Under the pieces are notes generated by a model. That model was not told where the DNA came from. It worked only from the letters and a program-made list of their open reading frames with translations, and ran no database searches. A program made the translations under genes and the position numbers. This document shows, one piece after another, positions 59,364 through 64,000 of a stretch of 64,000 nucleotides of DNA. How positions within the stretch are numbered: the first letter of the stretch is position 1; each line of letters begins with the position of its first letter. Source of the stretch: Rugalucina vietnamica (taxonomy: Eukaryota; Mollusca; Bivalvia; Lucinida; Lucinidae); contig OZ024875.1 of NCBI GenBank assembly GCA_964017185.1, forward strand, positions 29,211,456 through 29,275,455, given 5' to 3'.

Positions 59364-59693
59364 AAACGACTGGTATATAAAAGCACAGGATATTGAAGTT
59401 TGGTGTGTAGAAACAAAATAAATGGCCACAAATCACTAAGAAACCCTAATTCTGAGTCGCTACGCTCAGCAATTAAGAAAAAGGGGTTTTAGGGCACTTT
59501 GGACCTTTTATTTTGCTTGTAGACATTAAACGTCAATGTCCTGTGATAAAAGCGGAGTTTGGGAAGTTTAATGACACAAAGCAAAAATAATTGTTATCTG
59601 TTTTGGTGCAAAAATGTTGTTTTTGTGATACATTCCACTTGTTGCCATATTTTGTTATGAGGAGGTTCTTTGATTTCTCAACATCATTCATAT

Positions 59694-59955
59694 TTGACAC
59701 AAGAAAACTGGTCTTCTGGATTTCCGACCAGGTCTGACAAAATGGCCTGTACAGTCTCAGGAAAAGGCTAGAAATTTTGGATTTAATAAGAGGAGAGATT
59801 GTACTACCAGTGTAGGGAAAACAAAAGCACTGATCAGCTGTGCAGTTATTGATATGAAGACACTGATATGTGCAGTTACTGAAACAGTTACTGCACAGCG
59901 GAACTGGGCCTTTGTTTTTGCATAGGCAAAATCTGGTTTTCTAATGACACGGCTC
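59694..59955 (+). mobile_element. MITE family Y, degenerate copy
   Basis: gctagaaattttggatttaa, gagattgtactacca, gaaaacaaaagcactgatca and the end ggttttctaatgacacggct c match the family. The centre carries an extra tandem of cagttactg-type sequence. Confidence 0.75.
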
Positions 59956-60259
59956 ATTTCATTGTGAACAAGGGAAAACATTATCAGTTATGTCGTATAA
60001 ACTGTTTGCAAGTTAGTAAATGACTTCTCTGATTCTTTTTTTTTCTTCTTAAAGTAAAAAGGAGATTGCGAAAATAAAGATTGTATTTAGTTTTCATTGT
60101 ATAAAGTACATCTGATGACACAAAGTGAAAAAGAATTCACAATTTTGAAAACTATTGTTTTGATTGCACATTGATTTCCAGGCTTTTTCCTTTTGTATTA
60201 TTGCTTAATAAGGTGTGAGGTTTAAAATTTACTAATGCAGGCATGTTTGATTGAAAAGT

Positions 60260-60493
60260 GAGCCGCCTCGTGGGAAAACCAGCAATGTGGTTTCCGAACT
60301 GGTCCGACACAAACCGACCTGTACAAGCGCAGAAAAGAGCTATAAGCTTGAAATTTCGGATTTAAGTAGAAGAGGAATTGTACTATCTGAGTAGCGAAAA
60401 CAAAGCCGCTGATCAGCTTCGCGGTTACCGCAAAGCTGATCTGCGCCTTTGTTTTCGCATATGCAAATTGTTGGTTTTCCCATGAGGCGGCTC
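60260..60493 (+). mobile_element. MITE family Y, copy 2
   Basis: GAGCCGCCTCGTGGGAAAAC to CCCATGAGGCGGCTC, 234 bp, colinear with copy 1 and the most similar to it. Confidence 0.92.
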
Positions 60494-60576
60494 AAGTGTT
60501 TTGATTTGATTTGAATCAGGCTGTGGATTTAGATCTGTTCAAGTGTACACACAAGCCATTTTTCACTGACCATGAT

Positions 60577-60822
60577 TACAAAATCATGCCCATGTAATAT
60601 ACAGAGATTTTTGAAGTTGCAAGTAGAAAATTTTCAATATTTTTCTTATTTTTGCTCAAAACATAGATTGTGGGTACACGTTAAAGGCAATTATAATGAG
60701 TACCCACAATCTATGTTTTGGAGTAAAAATAAGAAAAATAGGTATACCCCTCCATACCCCAGTTTTGCTATATAAAAGTGGGGTATAATGGGGTATATAT
60801 TACACGGACATGTTTTCCTGAT
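60577..60822 (-). mobile_element. Palindrome-core MITE, family X, copy 6
   Basis: The core has lost the GC-rich centre (ttaaaggcaattataatgag). The flanking arms gattgtgggtacacg and gtacccacaatctatgtttt are intact, and it ends cacggacatgttttcctgat. Confidence 0.87.
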
Positions 60823-60978
60823 GTTTCTAGTTTCTGAAGTCCTTGGCACATATAGAAGCAGAATCCCTCTACCCTTCAAAAATTAGCCATGCTGTCAGAA
60901 AAATGGTGATAAGTTTTTGCATACTATACACCATACATATCTGAAGTTGTTGCCTTTGTATCTGCAATTCAAATCATT

Positions 60979-61305
60979 GAGCCGTCTCATGACAAAACCA
61001 ACAATGTGGTTTCCGAACAGGTCCGACACAAATCAGGCTATACAGTCACAGAAACAGGCTACAAGCTCGAAATTTCAGATTTAAGAAGAAGAAGTGTATT
61101 ATCCGTGTAGTGAAAACAAAGGCGCTGACCAGCTTTGCAGAAACTGGGAAGATGATCAGGGCGTGTGTTTTCGCTAAACGGATAGTACAACTCTTCTACT
61201 TTCTAAATCCAGAGTTTCCAGGCTCTAGCCATCTTCTGTACTTGTACAGCTCGGTGGTTGTCAGACCTTTTAAAACACAAGGTTGGTTTTCTCATGAGGC
61301 GGCTC
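60979..61305 (+). mobile_element. MITE family Y, copy 3, internally rearranged
   Basis: It starts GAGCCGTCTCATGACAAAAC and ends TTTTCTCATGAGGCGGCTC. At 327 bp it is longer: after the centre it holds an inverted copy of the left half (ggatagtacaactcttctac, ttgtacagctcggtgg). Confidence 0.85.
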
Positions 61306-61538
61306 ATATAAGTGCTATTGTTTTGTTGAAACTAAGATCTGACTCAATTATCATTTAGCCCAGGCCCCATATCATGATAAAACGTTGCCCTGCTATATAT
61401 CCATTTATGTCTGTTTTGCATTTTATTTTGCAAATGTTATGGTAAGTTTTTTCATGACATGGCTCACTTTGTCATCTCAGGTTTTGTTTTAGTCTGTTTT
61501 ATGACTTTTATATACCTACAAATGTCTCTTTTCATACG

Positions 61539-61745
61539 TGAACCTGTGCGTGAGAAAACCAACAATTTGGGTTTCTGACCGGGTCCGACACAAACCGGCC
61601 TGTACAGTCAAGAAGAAAGCTAGAATCTTGAAATTTTGGATTTAAGCAGAAGAGGGATTGTACTATCCATGTAGCAGAAACAAAGGTGCTGGTCTGTGCC
61701 TTTGTTTTCGTATATGAAGATTGTTGGTTTTCTTATGCAGTGGCT
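61539..61745 (+). mobile_element. MITE family Y, copy 4
   Basis: tgcgtgagaaaaccaacaat to attgttggttttcttatgca gtggctc. The central palindrome is shortened. Confidence 0.83.
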
Positions 61746-61991
61746 CAGGTAACACTATTAATTCCACAAGGGCTGTAATAGCTACAGCAAATTGTGTCTC
61801 AATTTAAAATTTGATTATTTCATTTAATTGAAACCTCCCTCTTCTCACCAAATGATGGAAATCATTTACCATTGCATCAAAGATTTACCTAAGAAATATT
61901 GTCATAAGTTGATTGGAAATTTAGAACACTGACCATATAATGGGCTGTGTCTCTAGAAATGTGTCCTTGGCTATCACAACCATGATATTGT

Positions 61992-62182
61992 TTGTTTGTA
62001 TTGAGGCTAAACGTCCAAGTCAACAATTTTTCAGTCATGTCGGGACGGAGCCAACGCTTCCTGGGTTTAATGGGAGTTAATGTGTCTTGCTCAAGGACAC
62101 AACATGGCGCTGCCTGTAGGATCGAACCCAGGACCTCTTGATTCGGAGTCTGATGCTCTACCACTATGCCACCGCGCTCCCT
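61992..62182 (-). mobile_element. tRNA-derived SINE with 13-bp target duplication
   Basis: On the minus strand: gggagcgcggtggcatagtg, gtagagcatcagactccgaa, ggttcgatcc-type B box and tgtccttgagcaagacac. Flanks are accatgatattgt (61979-61991) and accataatattgt (62183-62195), one mismatch. Same family as 26355 and 28071. Confidence 0.9.
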
Positions 62183-62246
62183 TACCATAATATTGTGTGG
62201 TTGGTCAGTCAATCTAATTCTTTGCTGTGTACACATGCAGACAAAT

Positions 62247-62481
62247 GAGCCGCATCGTGAGAAAACCGGATTTTTGCCTAGGCGAAAACAAAGGTGCAGA
62301 TCAGCTTCGCGGTAACCGCGAAGCTGATCAGCGCCTTTGTTTTCGCTACTCGGATAGTACAATTCCTCTTCTACTTAAATCCGAAATTTCAAGCTTCTAG
62401 CTCTTTTCTGAGCTTGTACAGGCCGGTTTGTGTTGGACCTGGTCGGAAACCCCGAAGACCGGTTTTCTCGCGACGCGGCTC
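62247..62481 (-). mobile_element. MITE family Y, copy 5, opposite orientation
   Basis: GAGCCGCATCGTGAGAAAAC to TTTTCTCGCGACGCGGCTC, with an intact centre cagcttcgcggtaaccgcga. A family X MITE starts at the next base. Confidence 0.9.
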
Positions 62482-62797
62482 AAAACATGTCCGTGTAATA
62501 TTTAACCCCTTATATACTTTTATATGACAAAAGGGTATGCAGGGGTATACCTATTTTTTCTTATTTTTGCTCCAAAACAATCTATTTTTGAGCAAAAATA
62601 AGAAAAGATATCAAAACTTTTCAGTAGAAAAATTACAAATTTTACAACTAATAGGAGGCGGTTCTAATGAGTACCCACAATCTGTGTTTTGAGCAAAAAT
62701 ATGAAAAATATCAAAACTTTCCAGTAGGAAATTTTCAAATTTTACAACTTAACAAAATCAGTATACATTGTATTACACGGGCGTGTTTTTATAATGG
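62482..62797 (+). mobile_element. Palindrome-core MITE, family X, copy 7, rearranged
   Basis: It starts aaaacatgtccgtgtaatat directly after a family Y MITE and ends attacacgggcgtgttttta. The interior has two copies of the gagcaaaaataagaaaa...tatcaaaacttt segment and only one arm of the hairpin, so it is internally rearranged. Confidence 0.8.
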
Positions 62798-62799
62798 TA

Positions 62800-64000
62800 T
62801 TGGTGTGTTGGATTGATCTTTTTTAAACTGATTTATTTGAAAATCTACATAACATCGCATATACTCTTCAACCTCATTATAAGTTGACTATTTTACTATA
62901 TGTCTGTAGTAGTTAACCTCATTATAACATGGTTCACTGTTAACAAGGCCTGTTTCAATGGCCCCCCAAATATAGCTTTATTTTGTGGTTGGCCTGTACT
63001 GAAGAATATGGATAGTACCTGTAACATTTTAGTGGACAAAAATGTATTTTCAACAATACACCATATGTTTTTATTGATCGTAAAATCATGATAGCATAAA
63101 ACTGAAAAAAATAAAGAATTAATTGCCTTTTGAAGATGCAAGTAACTATGCACAATTTTGATAGTTCTAAATATGCAGATATAGTCCATTTTTTGGTCCA
63201 ACCATGAAAATATTGAAGTAATTCAAAGTAGCTAGACATAAAATAATTAGAAAGCGAGTACATGAAAAGGATTTTTCAAGAAAAAGGAATTTGTGAAAAA
63301 TATATCTCTCCACTGTTCTTGAAAAAAAATTCACTGTTTTTTTTTGTTTTTTTTTTTGAAAATAAATTGCTACAAAACATACATGTTATATAAAACAAAA
63401 TAAAAAAAATATGCTGCTTTCATATTCTTTAGAGTGCATGCTGTTAGTAACGTTTTGAAATAAAAATGTTCATGCCATATTCAGAAAATCCAGTGCATAT
63501 GAGTTAATGTCATGAGAAAACTTGTCTCCTCTCAAATTAAGACACAAAAGTCTATACCCTATTGCCATGGATTAAAATCTTCAAAATATTCTAGTTGTAG
63601 ACTAACTAATTAGTACTGGCAGTTCATAAAGAAGTGGTTCTTTGATCAATCCTCATGTCTGGCACATTTCTCTCATGATGATTGGTCACGAAAATATCAT
63701 AATGCCTATGGCCATTATTCCTCTTCTGATTAATGTTAAAAGGAGAGCATTGATGGTGAAAGAAATGTGCACTAAGTAATGGTAAACTGCCTTTGCAAGG
63801 CTTACGCAGCAACAGTGTAGCTAGGATAACAGATCTTCCTGGTATGGCCTTAGCTAATGAATAAGAAAAATAAAGCAGGCTTTCTCATGACAAAGCACAT
63901 TTGCTATATATCGTTTTTGTGGTGTTAATGTATACAGCAACTGTACATTTTTTTAAGTTTGATAACTTACATAGCTTATTAAAGTCAACAAAATGTACCC
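62800..64000. other. No gene recognised
   Basis: AT-rich DNA with short A and T runs near 63340. Open frames of up to 102 codons (minus strand, 62955-63263) show no domain. Confidence 0.5.

Noticed and set aside
61889-62362. 157-codon minus-strand ORF
   Set aside because: It runs through a SINE and a family Y MITE; no protein family is matched.

Overview
This is AT-rich animal genomic DNA with one recognisable protein-coding gene and a dense, layered set of transposable elements, satellites and duplications. The spliceosomal introns (one about 29 kb), the absence of prokaryotic-style operons and several repeat styles that I associate with bivalve genomes point to a mollusc, probably a bivalve. 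These styles are elements starting TAGCTCACCTGAGCC or TAGCTCGACTGCACG, tRNA-derived SINEs and palindromic MITEs. The species cannot be named from the sequence alone.

The gene is a plus-strand synaptophysin-family gene. Five coding exons are visible: 22855-22920, 52335-52468, 56141-56333, 56926-57123 and 57488-57631. All have AG/GT borders, and their phases (0, 2, 0, 0) join without a break into 244 residues plus stop. The product is a four-helix MARVEL-type vesicle membrane protein with two cysteine-bearing luminal loops and a short cytoplasmic tail. The exon with the start codon was not found.

Layout. 1-3.4 kb: unassigned DNA and the 3' part of a retroelement (reverse transcriptase C-terminus, minus strand). 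3.4-5.1 kb: a satellite of about 186-bp units with a three-unit higher order. 6.2-9.9 kb: a 3.65-kb TIR element filled with tandem repeats. 10-10.3 kb: the 3' end of a non-LTR retrotransposon. 10.7-13.7 kb: a large inverted-repeat element with a nearly perfect 316-bp-arm palindrome, interrupted by a TIR element and a SINE. 16.5-21.4 kb: a tandem-rich element containing a hAT element, which itself contains another element of the first family. 22.9-52.3 kb: the giant intron. Its right part is an old tandem duplication (about 32.8-44.7 kb and 45.1-52.1 kb), each copy with its own later insertions, and it contains a block of about 420 bp that stayed far more similar than its flanks. 52.4-53.8 kb: six extra tandem copies of the 3' half of the second visible exon with its splice donor, then a broken copy of the third. 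53.8-56.1 kb: a repeat element rich in perfect oestrogen-response-element palindromes. 57.6-64 kb: 3' UTR and downstream DNA with a MITE cluster.

Only the synaptophysin exons are a confident host gene. Nearly all other open frames are short and lie in repeats. No functional rRNA, tRNA or CRISPR locus was seen.
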